Assembly (NCBI GenBank): GCA_963702035.1 | Contig: OY969700.1 | Location: forward strand, 1,984,001-2,048,000 | DNA length: 64,000 nucleotides | Direction of reading: 5' to 3' | From: VRUE01 sp963702035 | GTDB lineage: Bacteria; Actinomycetota; Thermoleophilia; Solirubrobacterales; 70-9 | Part shown: piece after piece, positions 35,486 through 43,706 of the stretch | Numbering within the stretch: the stretch's first letter is position 1 | How the letters are laid out: each line of letters opens with the position of its first letter | The notes under the pieces: generated by a model | Told to the model about the DNA's origin: nothing | Database searches by the model: none | What the model saw: the letters and a program-made list of their open reading frames with translations, nothing else | Position numbers and translations under genes: made by a program

Positions 35486-36676
35486 TCACGCCGGCGCCGA
35501 CCCCGCTCTGGGCCAGATCGTCTCCAGCACCCGCAGCGCGTTCCTCCACGTCACCTGCTCGGCGATCTCGTCGCCGTAGCGCTCGCGCAGCCCCTCCTCG
35601 ACCAGCCTCAGGTCTGCCGCCGTCGTCACCCCGCCCATGCTCGGTTTGATGAAGCCGTCCAGGTCGGTGCCGATCGCGATGTGCTCATGGCCACCCGTCA
35701 CCTCGGCGATCTTGTCGATGTGCCGGCAGATGACGTCGAGCGATTCCTCGAGCGTGGTCGTCTCCTTCTTGCGGATCCCGTCGTTGAGCTGGTGCTGGGC
35801 CATGATCAGGCCGACGACGCCGTTGCGCCGCCTGATCCTGAGCAGGATCTCCTCGTCGCACATGTACTCCTGGGTGCCGAAGCGGTAGCCGGCGTGGGTC
35901 GAGATCACCGGTATCTCGGCGGCCGGGTCGAGCTCGTCGAGGAGGGCGAGCGTCTCCCTGATCCCCGGCGGGTCCATGTGGCTGAGGTCGATCAAGATGC
36001 GGTTCTCGACCAGGCCGCGCACGACCGCTTCACCGCGCGGGGTGAGCCTGTCCTTGCCGCGCTGCGGGAAGACGATGCTGTAGATCGGGTCCGGGAGGAA
36101 GGGCAGCGCGTTGGCGTTGGTGGCGACCTGGCGGAAGAAGAGGTGGGCGACGGTGACGTAGCCGACGCCGCAGCGGGCCAGCTCGGCGCAGTTGGCTTCG
36201 ATTTCCTCGTCGGTGTCGCCGAGCAGACAGCCGCCCTCGACCGCGTGGACGAGGGCCGTCGCCCCGTCGGTGACGGCCCGGTCCAGCTCGGCGCGGTTGT
36301 GCACCAGGCGCAGCTGGTCGCGCGGGTGTGTTGCCACCTCGCGCTCGACCGCCTCGAGGTCTTCGATCAACTTGGGGAAGTAGCTCGAGTCCGGCGCCGC
36401 CGCGTAGGGCTTGCTCAGATCCATCTCCTCGAAGGGCCCGAGGAGAACCGACATCGCCAGGCCTACCCCACCAGCGCGCAGGGTCTCGGGGGTGATCCGG
36501 TAGCTGCCGTCCCAGCTGGGGAAGTTGCCGATTTTGTTGGCGACCCGCAGGACGAGCGCGCGGATGCGGTCGCCGGGCGTCGCGCCGCCCCTCTTCCTCA
36601 TCTCCCTGGCCGCGGTGTCGGGGTCGACCCCGTCGATCACCCGCATCGGGTAGTGCGCGTGCAGGTCGGCGATCAT
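35486..36676 (-). CDS. Membrane dipeptidase-like zinc hydrolase (peptidase M19)
   Basis: A 396-residue metallohydrolase of the renal dipeptidase family. Metal ligands are visible in order: ADLHAHYP, the central Glu in VHAVEGG, DLSHMDPPG, ISTHAGYRFG and the Asp of IGTDLDGF. No signal peptide is seen, so it is likely cytoplasmic. These enzymes cleave dipeptides, including some with D-residues. It stands alone, with tRNA-Ala upstream. Confidence 0.9.
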   Translation of the reverse strand: MIADLHAHYPMRVIDGVDPDTAAREMRKRGGATPGDRIRALVLRVANKIGNFPSWDGSYRITPETLRAGGVGLAMSVLLGPFEEMDLSKPYAAAPDSSYFPKLIEDLEAVEREVATHPRDQLRLVHNRAELDRAVTDGATALVHAVEGGCLLGDTDEEIEANCAELARCGVGYVTVAHLFFRQVATNANALPFLPDPIYSIVFPQRGKDRLTPRGEAVVRGLVENRILIDLSHMDPPGIRETLALLDELDPAAEIPVISTHAGYRFGTQEYMCDEEILLRIRRRNGVVGLIMAQHQLNDGIRKKETTTLEESLDVICRHIDKIAEVTGGHEHIAIGTDLDGFIKPSMGGVTTAADLRLVEEGLRERYGDEIAEQVTWRNALRVLETIWPRAGSAPA

Positions 36677-36760
36677 GGCGCGCCAGCCTAGACGAACACG
36701 GATTGAAAAGTCAAAGCTGTGTAGTGCGGCGGGGCGCCAGGCGGCGCCCGAAGCTTTGAG

Positions 36761-36833
36761 TGGAGCCAGCCGGGCTCGAACCGGCGACCTCCGCCTTGCA
36801 AAGGCGGCGCTCTTCCAGCTGAGCTATGGCCCC
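36761..36833 (-). tRNA. tRNA-Ala(UGC)
   Basis: A 73-base cloverleaf on the minus strand. Acceptor GGGGCCA pairs with TGGCTCC (one G-T pair). The D-arm is GCTCAGCTGGAAGAGC. The stem CCGCC/GGCGG holds loop TTTGCAA, anticodon TGC. The T-arm is GCCGGTTCGAGCCCGGC. CCA is not encoded. It is complete, unlike the tRNA-Ala fragment at 37,834. Confidence 0.95.
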
Positions 36834-36877
36834 TCACCAAGAATTGTAGAGCGGAAAGTCAGGCTCCGCGGGCGAAT

Positions 36878-37750
36878 TCAGTCGTCGAAATCGAAGTCTT
36901 TGGGAGGCTTCTGCTCGAACCAGAGCTGGTCGTCCTCGGGGGCCTCCTCGAGGAAGTCGGGGGTCTCCTCGAGCACGTCCTCGTCGGGCCCCGCCGCAGG
37001 CTTCTCGGCCTCCGGGTCCGCCTCGGGGGCGGGCTCGGGCTCGAAGACGGCGTCCTCCTCTTCCTCCTCGACCTCGACCGGCGCCTCGAGCGCCTGGTCG
37101 AGCTCGTCGGAGAGGCGCTTCTCGTCCCAGAAGTCGTCGTCGTCGTCGTCCTCGATCTCGGCGACGCTGACCGCATCGCCGCCGTCGTCGAGGGCGGCGA
37201 GCGGATCGACCGGCGCCAGGCGCGGCTCTTCCATCTCCTCTTCGACCAGCTCCTCCTCGGATGGCGCCTCGGCCTGCGAGGCGGCGAGCTCCTCCTCGAT
37301 GTCGTACATCTCGGTCGGCTGCTCGGCGATCGCCTCGCGCTCCTCGGTGGTCGGGCCGGTCGAGATCTCAGCTTCGGCGGCCGGCTCGGGCTCGGGCGGC
37401 AGCTCGGGTACGGCCTCATGTTCCATCGCCGGCGACTCCTCCTCGGCCGGCTCCTCGACCTCAGGAGCGCCCTCCTCGGGCTTGGAGGGCGGCGCCTCCT
37501 GCAGGTCGGCGATCTCGGCCCTGGGCGAGGGACGACCGGAGCCCTCCTGCTCCTCCGCCGCGGCCGCCGGGGGCTGTTCCATGAATTCGGTCGGCGCCTC
37601 GGCAAGCGGATCCGGCGCCGATCCCTCGTCGCCAGGCCGCTCTGCAGCGCCAAAGGCCTCGTCCTCGAGCTGCTTCAGCTCGTCGTCAGCGGCCCCATGC
37701 TGGCGCTTCAGCTCCAAGTGCTCTTTGATCGCGTCGTCGAGAATGCCCAT
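36878..37750 (-). CDS. Acidic low-complexity protein
   Basis: A 290-residue, strongly acidic protein of unknown function. The first 35 residues form a predicted helix (MGILDDAIKEHLELKRQHGA, then DDELKQLEDEAFG); the rest is Glu/Ala/Pro-rich and probably disordered, ending DFDFDD. No signal peptide or membrane helix is seen. The N-terminal helix looks conserved in style, so the tail is probably a flexible acidic arm. It lies beside tRNA-Ala on one side and the tRNA fragment on the other. Confidence 0.7.
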   Translation of the reverse strand: MGILDDAIKEHLELKRQHGAADDELKQLEDEAFGAAERPGDEGSAPDPLAEAPTEFMEQPPAAAAEEQEGSGRPSPRAEIADLQEAPPSKPEEGAPEVEEPAEEESPAMEHEAVPELPPEPEPAAEAEISTGPTTEEREAIAEQPTEMYDIEEELAASQAEAPSEEELVEEEMEEPRLAPVDPLAALDDGGDAVSVAEIEDDDDDDFWDEKRLSDELDQALEAPVEVEEEEEDAVFEPEPAPEADPEAEKPAAGPDEDVLEETPDFLEEAPEDDQLWFEQKPPKDFDFDD

Positions 37751-37833
37751 TGCAGATCCCTGGGAACCTAAAGACTATGCGGTTATCCTTGCGCTTGCGC
37801 GGCCTCTGGGACGAACCTCCCAGCCACGCACGA

Positions 37834-37872
37834 GGGGCTATAGCTCAGCTGGCAGAGCGCCTGGATCGCACG
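37834..37872 (+). tRNA. tRNA-Ala(CGC) 5' half, probable attachment site
   Basis: GGGGCTATAGCTCAGCTGG, then CAGAGCGCCTGGATCGCACG reads as acceptor strand, D-arm, anticodon 5' stem CCTGG and a loop ATCGCAC with anticodon CGC. The sequence then departs from any tRNA: the needed CCAGG is replaced by GACCT, and no T-arm follows within several hundred bases. Anticodon loops are common crossover points for tyrosine integrases. This is the likely boundary between core and accessory DNA. A reassembled tRNA-Ala(CGC) would need the missing half elsewhere. Confidence 0.7.
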
Positions 37873-38224
37873 ACCTAGCCGCAATTCCGGGCACATTGTT
37901 TCCATCCGCGCGGAACGTCGCCGCAAGCTTGCGCTTTCCCCGGCTGTGTCGATCCTCGGGCATCGCCAGCAATCGCCGTCACTTTCTGCCACTAGTGGCA
38001 GAAACGCCTGCGATTGCCCTGGATTGACCGCGATTTCCTCTCGCTTCGCGCGCCGGGCGGAGCTATGGTCGAGCGGCCAAATACATAAGTGCCCCGGCGG
38101 CGCCGTTAACGCCCCGGGGCCGGCACCGAAGCCGTAACTTCGATGCAAGGAGAACGCTACTCGCCGAAGTGCTTTTCGGCGGCGTCGCGGCGGCCTTCGG
38201 TGCTCTGACCAAGAGGAGGAGCAC
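37873..38224. other. Intergenic stretch past the tRNA fragment
   Basis: About 350 bases without a convincing gene. It contains the nested palindrome at 37,969-38,017, a GC-rich dyad (GGCGCCGTTAACGCC) near 38,100 and the ribosome binding site AAGAGGAGG before the gene at 38,225. The position just inside a tRNA junction would suit recombinase and accessory-factor binding sites. No CRISPR-like repetition is seen. Confidence 0.5.
37969..38017. promoter_or_regulatory. Nested palindrome near the integration junction
   Basis: TTTCTGCCACT / AGTGGCAGAAA forms a perfect 22-base palindrome with no spacer (37,983-38,004). Outside it, GCAATCGC (37,969-37,976) and GCGATTGC (38,010-38,017) form a second inverted pair. 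A gapless 22-base palindrome suits a dimeric DNA-binding protein better than an RNA hairpin. Candidates are one of the XRE regulators downstream, or a recombination factor. Confidence 0.6.
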
Positions 38225-38635
38225 ATGCCAACCACCGCAACGATCGACCGCGACCAGCGGGACGGCCTCTACGAGCTGGTCCGCAACCACCTCGGCGGCA
38301 TCGGCGACGTCTGGATCGCCCTAGAGGAGAACGAAGATTACGCCACCGCCGAGCGGCTCGGCCTGGAGTTCGGCGAAGACTTCCGGCTGCTGGACGACAT
38401 CGGCTGGCAGCCGAAGGACGACCGGGAGGCGTTTGAGCTGACGATGCCGACCCACGACCTGATGGAAGTGCTGAAGCGGCTGCACGACGAAGCCGAACGG
38501 GTCCTCCTCGAGTCGGGCACTGAGCGCGAGTCGCGGGAAGCCGACACCGAGACCAACGCTCGCCTTCAGCTCGGCCTGGACACCTGCGAGGAAGTGCTCG
38601 TCGGCCTCGACGAGCGAGAGGGTGAGCGAGCATGA
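38225..38635 (+). CDS. Small acidic protein of unknown function
   Basis: A 136-residue soluble, mostly helical protein (RDQRDGLYELVRNHL, LLDDIGWQPKDDREAFEL, LMEVLKRLHDEAERVL). I do not recognise the family. A clear ribosome binding site (AAGAGGAGG) precedes the ATG. It is the first gene of a tightly packed plus-strand series running to 40.6 kb, and overlaps the next gene by 4 bases. Confidence 0.65.
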   Translation: MPTTATIDRDQRDGLYELVRNHLGGIGDVWIALEENEDYATAERLGLEFGEDFRLLDDIGWQPKDDREAFELTMPTHDLMEVLKRLHDEAERVLLESGTERESREADTETNARLQLGLDTCEEVLVGLDEREGERA

Positions 38636-38868
38636 CTGCGGCCAAAGCGAAGGCCAAGCGCCTGCGCCCCGGCGAGCTGGACAAGCTCGTGCTCACCTAC
38701 ATGGGCGAGCACAAGGACGACGGCCCGCTCACCGCCAGCGCGATCGGCAAGGGCATCGGCCGCTCCTCTGGCGCGGTCGCCAACTGCCTCGCGCGGCTGG
38801 CGAAGGAGAAGACGGTGCGCCAGGCCAAGCGCAAGCCGCGCGCCTACGCGTTGAAGGTGGTGAAGTAG
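38632..38868 (+). CDS. Small winged-helix DNA-binding protein
   Basis: A 78-residue protein. The middle part (LTASAIGKGIGRSSGAVANCLARL) reads as a helix-turn-helix, followed by basic wing residues (KEKTVRQAKRKPRAYALKV). This pattern resembles MarR-like or replication-terminator-like winged helices. It overlaps the preceding gene by 4 bases and is followed 2 bases later by the OB-fold gene. Confidence 0.6.
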   Translation: MTAAKAKAKRLRPGELDKLVLTYMGEHKDDGPLTASAIGKGIGRSSGAVANCLARLAKEKTVRQAKRKPRAYALKVVK

Positions 38869-38870
38869 CC

Positions 38871-39308
38871 ATGTGCAAGGCCGGATACCGGCAGTGGGGC
38901 GGGCGGGGAGGACGCGCGTTCTTTCCCGAGTCGACCCCACCGCCCCTGAACTACGCAGTCGTGACCGGCAAGCTGCTGAGCGATCCCAGGCCAGGCCGGG
39001 GGCCGTCTGGGGACCCGGTGACCCTCTTGGAGATCGAGTTTCCGGTGGCCAACCCAGAACACCCGAGGTTCCTGTGGGCCTATGCGACCTACGATGTCGA
39101 AGTGCCGGGCGACATAGGCGGGCGCGACCTGGAAGAGATGCGCAGGGGAGCGTCGGTACTGGTGTCGGGCCAGCTCAGCGAACGGCTAGCGATCGAGGAT
39201 GGGCAGACGAGCAGGCACCCGGTGATTGTCGCCGCCCTGCTCCACGGCGGGCCAGAGACCGACAGGCCACCGTGCCCGCCTGCTCCGGCCACCCGCTACG
39301 CGCCTTGA
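38871..39308 (+). CDS. OB-fold, single-strand DNA-binding-like protein
   Basis: A 145-residue protein whose core (NYAVVTGKLLSDPRPG, VTLLEIEFPVAN, GASVLVSGQLSERLAI, HPVIVAALL) follows the strand pattern of SSB/PriB-type OB folds. It lacks the long acidic tail of housekeeping SSB. Such small OB-fold proteins are common in phages and mobile elements. It lies between the winged-helix gene and the regulator array; function is inferred from fold only. Confidence 0.5.
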   Translation: MCKAGYRQWGGRGGRAFFPESTPPPLNYAVVTGKLLSDPRPGRGPSGDPVTLLEIEFPVANPEHPRFLWAYATYDVEVPGDIGGRDLEEMRRGASVLVSGQLSERLAIEDGQTSRHPVIVAALLHGGPETDRPPCPPAPATRYAP

Positions 39309-39317
39309 GGGCTTGCC

Positions 39318-39635
39318 GTGGCGACTCCCAAGGGCCAGGCAGAGATCGAACTGCAGCGACGCTTCGCCGAGAACGCGATCCTGTTGCGTGACCGCGCGGG
39401 CCTCTCGCAAGCGATGACCGCCCAGCGCGCCAGCTTGCACATCACCGAGGTCAGCCTGATCGAGCGCGCTCTGCGGATGCCCCGCCTCGACACGATCGTC
39501 AAGCTGGCGAGTGCCCTGGAGATCGACGCCTGCGAGCTGCTGGTCGGCATGGAGTGGCTACCGCCGAAGAACATCGGGCGCTCCGGCTACTACGAAGAGG
39601 ACGGTGCGGGGCTTGAGAACGAGGAGGCGTCCTGA
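39318..39635 (+). CDS. XRE-family regulator 1 of 4
   Basis: A 105-residue protein with an N-terminal helix-turn-helix of the Cro/cI type (ENAILLRDRAGLSQAMTAQ, then ITEVSLIERALRMPRLDTI). The C-terminal tail (ELLVGMEWLPP, then GYYEEDG) has the same order of elements as the three genes that follow, so the four look like tandem duplicates. GTG start. The stop overlaps the next ATG. Confidence 0.82.
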   Translation: MATPKGQAEIELQRRFAENAILLRDRAGLSQAMTAQRASLHITEVSLIERALRMPRLDTIVKLASALEIDACELLVGMEWLPPKNIGRSGYYEEDGAGLENEEAS

Positions 39636-39931
39636 TGGGCTCGCTGCCCGCCGATCGTTTCGGGCGCAACCTCCAGTGCCGCCGCAAGCTGGCCGGGTTG
39701 AGCCAGGATGAGCTCGGTGAGCTGACCGAACTCCACCGGGTGGACATCGGCGCGATCGAGCGGGGGGAGCGCTCACCGCGCCTGGACACGATCTTGAAGG
39801 TCTCGGCGGGAGTACAAGCCTCGCCCTGCGAGCTTCTCGCCGGCTTGCGCTGGCGGGCGGGCTACTACGTAGAGGGCGAGTTCTACGTCGAGGACGCGCC
39901 GATCTCCGGCGACGGGAGGGGCAGCGCATGA
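39635..39931 (+). CDS. XRE-family regulator 2 of 4
   Basis: A 98-residue Cro/cI-type protein: FGRNLQCRRKLAGLSQDELG, then VDIGAIERGERSPRLDTILKVS. The tail ELLAGLRWRAGYYVEGEFYVED matches the tails of its neighbours. Its HTH is the closest of the four to the family consensus (SQDELGE, IERGERSPRLDT). It starts one base inside gene 1 and overlaps gene 3 by 4 bases. Confidence 0.87.
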   Translation: MGSLPADRFGRNLQCRRKLAGLSQDELGELTELHRVDIGAIERGERSPRLDTILKVSAGVQASPCELLAGLRWRAGYYVEGEFYVEDAPISGDGRGSA

Positions 39932-40293
39932 CGTGGCGCCGACGAAGACCGCTGCCGCCGACCGACGAGCTGCGAGCGCGGCTCGGCATGAACATCCGCG
40001 AGCACCGCGAGCGGCTCGGGATCAGCCAGCACGAGGCGGGCTTCCGCGCCGAAGTACACCCGAACGCGATCTCGCCGATGGAGCTGGGGCAGACGATGCC
40101 TCGCATCGAAACCTTCATCCGGGTTGCGGGTGCCCTCGAGACGACGCCGGGCGAGCTCGCCGCAGGCATCATCTGGACGCCGGGCGAGGTCGTCATGGTG
40201 CCCGGCGACTTCCAGGTGCCGAACGACCCCAAGCTCGCGACGAAGGCCGCTGCGCTGCGCGAGGCAAAGCCCCGACCAAGGCGGCAAAGGTGA
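39928..40293 (+). CDS. XRE-family regulator 3 of 4
   Basis: A 121-residue Cro/cI-type protein: MNIREHRERLGISQHEAGFR, then PNAISPMELGQTMPRIETFIRVAG. The tail has ELAAGIIWTPGEVVMVPGDFQV, matching the WTPG element of gene 4. The recognition-helix region differs from genes 1, 2 and 4, so its operator probably differs too. It overlaps gene 4 by 4 bases (GTGA). Confidence 0.83.
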   Translation: MTWRRRRPLPPTDELRARLGMNIREHRERLGISQHEAGFRAEVHPNAISPMELGQTMPRIETFIRVAGALETTPGELAAGIIWTPGEVVMVPGDFQVPNDPKLATKAAALREAKPRPRRQR

Positions 40294-40643
40294 ACCGCCT
40301 GATCGAGGCCAGGAGGCTGCCCTATCAGGCCAGGGCCCGGATCGCCGACAACGCCTTCCTGCTGCGCAAGCATGCCGGCTACAGCCAGGAAGCGCTCAGC
40401 CAGCGCGCGCTGGTCACCGTCGAGCGGATCAGCAAACTGGAGAACGGCAGTGTCGTCGGTCCACTCGACAGCTACGTCCGACTGGCCGGAGGACTCTCGG
40501 TCACCCTCGACGAGCTACTTGCCGGAGTGACGTGGACGCCCGGCACCGTGGAGTTCGAATACGACGCGGGGTATCAGGTCGAGTTCGACTTCGAGGGTGA
40601 CGAGTCACCGGCCACAGCTGACCCGGGCCCGTCCGGCGTTTAG
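40290..40643 (+). CDS. XRE-family regulator 4 of 4
   Basis: A 117-residue Cro/cI-type protein: ADNAFLLRKHAGYSQEALSQ, then VERISKLENGSVVGPLDSYVRLAGG. The acidic tail ELLAGVTWTPG, then YDAGYQVEFDFEG is the longest version of the shared tail. The GTG at 40,290 overlaps the stop of gene 3, which fixes the start. It closes the tightly overlapping series. Confidence 0.83.
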   Translation: MNRLIEARRLPYQARARIADNAFLLRKHAGYSQEALSQRALVTVERISKLENGSVVGPLDSYVRLAGGLSVTLDELLAGVTWTPGTVEFEYDAGYQVEFDFEGDESPATADPGPSGV

Positions 40644-40694
40644 TGTCACGTTTCAGTGGTCTTGGAGAACTCACGTCGAGAAGGGAGTGGTCAG

Positions 40695-41048
40695 ATGCCG
40701 GACACGATCGAGCGCGTCAGAGAGCTGCTGCGAGGGCGCATCGCCGAGTTGGACGAAGAGACGAAACGGCTGCGCCACGCGATAGACAGCCTCGATGGGG
40801 ACGCACCAGCCGCAGCCCGGCGCCCACGCAGGCGCAGAGCAAAGGGCCGACGCGCCGCTCGTGGCGAACGCCGCCGCCAGTTCCTCGCCGCAGCAGGTGC
40901 GAATCCGAACGCGACCGTGTCTGAGATCGCCAAGCTGATCGGCGTTTCGGCCAACCAGGCCGGCAGCCTGGCTCGGCGGCTGGAGGCAAGCGGGGAGATC
41001 GTGCGCTCGGGGCGCCGAGTACGCCTTACCGCGAAAGCGACGGCATAG
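40695..41048 (+). CDS. Coiled-coil plus winged-helix protein
   Basis: A 117-residue protein. Residues 1-35 form a predicted coiled coil (RVRELLRGRIAELDEETKRLRHAI). A very basic hinge (ARRPRRRRAKGRRAARGERRR) follows, then a winged helix (ATVSEIAKLIGVSANQAGSLARRLEASGEIVRSG). The ribosome binding site AAGGGAG supports the ATG at 40,695. It is probably a dimeric DNA-binding protein; the target is unknown. From its stop to 41,261 no gene is evident. Confidence 0.72.
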   Translation: MPDTIERVRELLRGRIAELDEETKRLRHAIDSLDGDAPAAARRPRRRRAKGRRAARGERRRQFLAAAGANPNATVSEIAKLIGVSANQAGSLARRLEASGEIVRSGRRVRLTAKATA

Positions 41049-41261
41049 GCTCGTCTCGCAGCAGGAGCGACGGGTTACTGCGGCCCGTGCCGCTTCCGCC
41101 TCGTCAAACCGGGCATGTCCCGACTCACCGTTAACGTGCTCGCAACCACGCGAAGGCAGGAGAGTGGCCGCCAGAAAAACGCCCCGTCGCGGCGATCTCT
41201 CAATGCAACTCAACATCTCAGCATGCAGCAGATCGACTCCGCTCGGTCTTACTGAATGCCG

Positions 41262-41574
41262 CTAGGTCGCGCGCGCCGCCGTGGCCGAGGCGGCAGTCTC
41301 CGACTCGGCCGCCGAAAGACTAGCCCGCGGCCGCAGCGCCTCGAGGATCTCATCCCCGCCCTCGACTCCATCGAGGAGCCCACGGGCACGCTCAAACGAG
41401 TCCCGCACCCTCGCGTGGAACTCCGGGTCTTGACTCCGGGCCGCCAGCAGCAGGTTCAACTCCCTCGCGCAACTCTTCCGCGAGCGCGACGCCGTCGAAC
41501 CTGGCGACGGTCTCCAGTGCCGCAACCTGCTCCGCAGGAAGCCTGAACGTGACGACTTTGCTGGTAGTGCTCAC
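41262..41574 (-). pseudogene. Frameshifted ribbon-helix-helix protein
   Basis: The first part (TTSKVVTFRLPAEQVAALET, then DGVALAEELREGV) is a clear ribbon-helix-helix start. It then loses frame. The continuing sense (NLLLAARSQDPEFHARVRDS, then ERARGLLDG) lies in the next frame. Removing one T from GTTGAAC at 41,454-41,460 (minus strand) restores one chain, ELREGV joined to NLLLAAR, as in CopG-type antitoxins. GGGAAGGGA before the GTG at 41,574 supports that start. No toxin gene lies beside it. It could be real decay or a sequence error. Confidence 0.65.
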
Positions 41575-41638
41575 TGGATTTCCCTTCCCCATCTAAATTT
41601 GGGCAACCACAACTAGCTAGAGCAGATTAGCAGACTGT

Positions 41639-41653
41639 ATTCGCTGAATACGC
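41639..41653. promoter_or_regulatory. Dyad between the RHH fragment and the amine oxidase
   Basis: GTATTC-GCT-GAATAC is a perfect 6-base inverted repeat in a locally AT-rich gap between two divergent genes. It could be the operator of the adjacent ribbon-helix-helix protein. Evidence is limited to symmetry and position. Confidence 0.35.
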
Positions 41654-41740
41654 GGCCTATATTGGTACAGATCCCCGATGTGCCTCATATATGGCTCGCT
41701 ACACTGCGTCGCCGGCAAGCCATATTCGAGAGGGGGGAGC

Positions 41741-43541
41741 ATGTCGGGCAAAGGCGGTGCAAATGATCACCGCGAGACGGCCGACGTCGTCGTCGTCGGC
41801 GGAGGAATTGCAGGCCTATCCTGCGCGCGACAGTTGGCTGCCCAGGATTACAAAGTAGTCGTGCTCGAGGCCGCGAGCCGTTTCGGCGGGCGGATCGAAA
41901 CTGGCGACCTTGGGCCTCCCCCATTTCCCGGCAGTTCCGCCCACCGGGCCGAGTTCGGCCCCATGCGGTTCGAGCTCGATATCCAGCCGCTGTTCGCGCA
42001 ACTGCTGGACGATTTCGATATCGCCGCGACTGAATTCCCGGCGCCGCAATCGCCCGAGCCGCCGGTCGAGTTTCCGCTCGCGGAGGACGAGCGCCTCGGC
42101 GACACACCGCTGCCCGCGCTCGAGCTTCTTAAGCTCGGCATCTTCCGGCTGCTGGGGCAGGAAACGTTCATCGCCAAGGGCAAAGACGGCGAGCCTGTCG
42201 TCGAGCTGTCCGGCCAGGGGAGATCCTGGCTCGGCGGCCTGTCGGACGAGAAAGGATTCGACGAACTCCGCCGCGGAGCACCGATGCCTGGAACCGAAAG
42301 GCTCCTCTGCGAATTCGGTCTGTGGAACGCCCTCTATACGCAGCTGAGCCCGATGGCAGTCGCAAAGATCCTGAACTTCGGGACCTTCTACCACTTGATG
42401 CCGGACAATCCGAACGCAGCGGAGTGGGTCGTTTTCTGGTTGCGGGCGTTTCAGCTCGGACCCGATCAATTGATGAGCACGATCGATGCCGGAGTGCAAA
42501 TCGTCAGCGACAGACTGGTCGAGGAGCTCGAACAATCCGCTCACGTACAGCTGAAGCGCGACACACCGGTCCGCAGCGTACGTCAATGTTGAACAGAGCG
42601 ATCAACTCGAAGTCGAGAGCAGCAACGGAGTTCTGTTCACCGCAAACCACGTCGTCCTAGCGCTCCCGAAGCAACCACTGGGCGAGCTCGATATCCCGCT
42701 CCCGAAGCGGATTCGTGAAGACCTCGACAGCGTAATCGCATTCCCGCTGCTGAAGGTCTTCTGCGTCATAAAGACCCCCTCCTGGTGGCGGGACTCCCCA
42801 CCCACCACGCAACACGGGGCCTGGAACGCGCCGACGCGCGAGCTGCATTATTTCCCCCTCCCGGATCCCAGAGATCCGGACTGGCAGCCGCCCGAGCACA
42901 CCCTGGTGTTGCTATACACCGACCGTCCTGCCACCGCCTACTGGCAGCCCTACCTCGTAGAGCCGGATCGTCATCACAGCGCTGAGATAAATCGGAACGA
43001 AGAGTTGAAGAGCGCCCTGGCGTCGGTCCTTTTCAACATTCACTGGGAGTGGGCGAAGGACATCGCGGGAATGGGCGATCGCACTGGACGCGACGCACTT
43101 TCAACTCCAAAGGGCCAGCAGATCATCTCTGCCTTTCGTGAGGTCCTCGATACCGCCATGAAGGACATTGAGCAAGATGAGGACTTGAGACGGAGACTTG
43201 GCGAGAAGCATCCCGCTCTCGTTGGTGATCCCGCCCGAATTCTGTTCCACCCTAAGGAGGTGCAGGAACAGCAGCTGGAGGATATCGGCGACTACGCGAT
43301 ACGTGATTGGTCACGTCCGCCATTCGGCGCCGGGTGTCATGCGTGGGCACCTGGTGCGCGATCCTGGGAGGTCCGCGAGCGTTTGGCAGGGTTCGGTCTT
43401 GCCGAAGATGAAGAGCGAATCTCCGTGCATGTCTGTGGAGAGGCCTATTCGGACTATCAGGGATTTATCGAGGGCGCGTTGCGATCAGCCAATGACGCCG
43501 TGAAGTCAATCATCGTAGCGCGTGGTGGGACCGAGACGTGA
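41741..43541 (+). pseudogene. Frameshifted FAD-dependent amine oxidase
   Basis: The first part has a classic flavin fold (ADVVVVGGGIAGLSCARQLA, then VVVLEAASRFGGRIETGD) and covers about 280 residues to a TGA at 42,590. The sense continues in the next frame (EQSDQLEVESSNGVLFTANHV, VVLALPKQPLGELDIP) to SVKSII near the end, about 315 more residues. Removing one T from GTTGAAC at 42,588-42,594 restores a chain of about 600 residues like flavin monoamine oxidases. The start ATG has GAGGGGGGAG upstream. No partner gene shows its substrate. Confidence 0.8.
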
Positions 43542-43706
43542 CGAGGCGTCGATCACGCAGCCTCAAGCAATCCTTCTAAGTGACTCCCGCTTTGCGCGAG
43601 AAGCAGGAGCTGCGGGGACAGGCCTAGTCTTGACAGATTGCTCCGTAATCGCCGTCTGTAGCTCCCCAGCCAATCCCAACGAAACGGGTGTATCGGACTT
43701 CGGCCT

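Noticed and set aside
37873..38224. Group I intron in tRNA-Ala(CGC)
   Set aside because: An intron would explain the break after the anticodon, but no 3' tRNA half (T-arm or acceptor strand) appears within the following few hundred bases.
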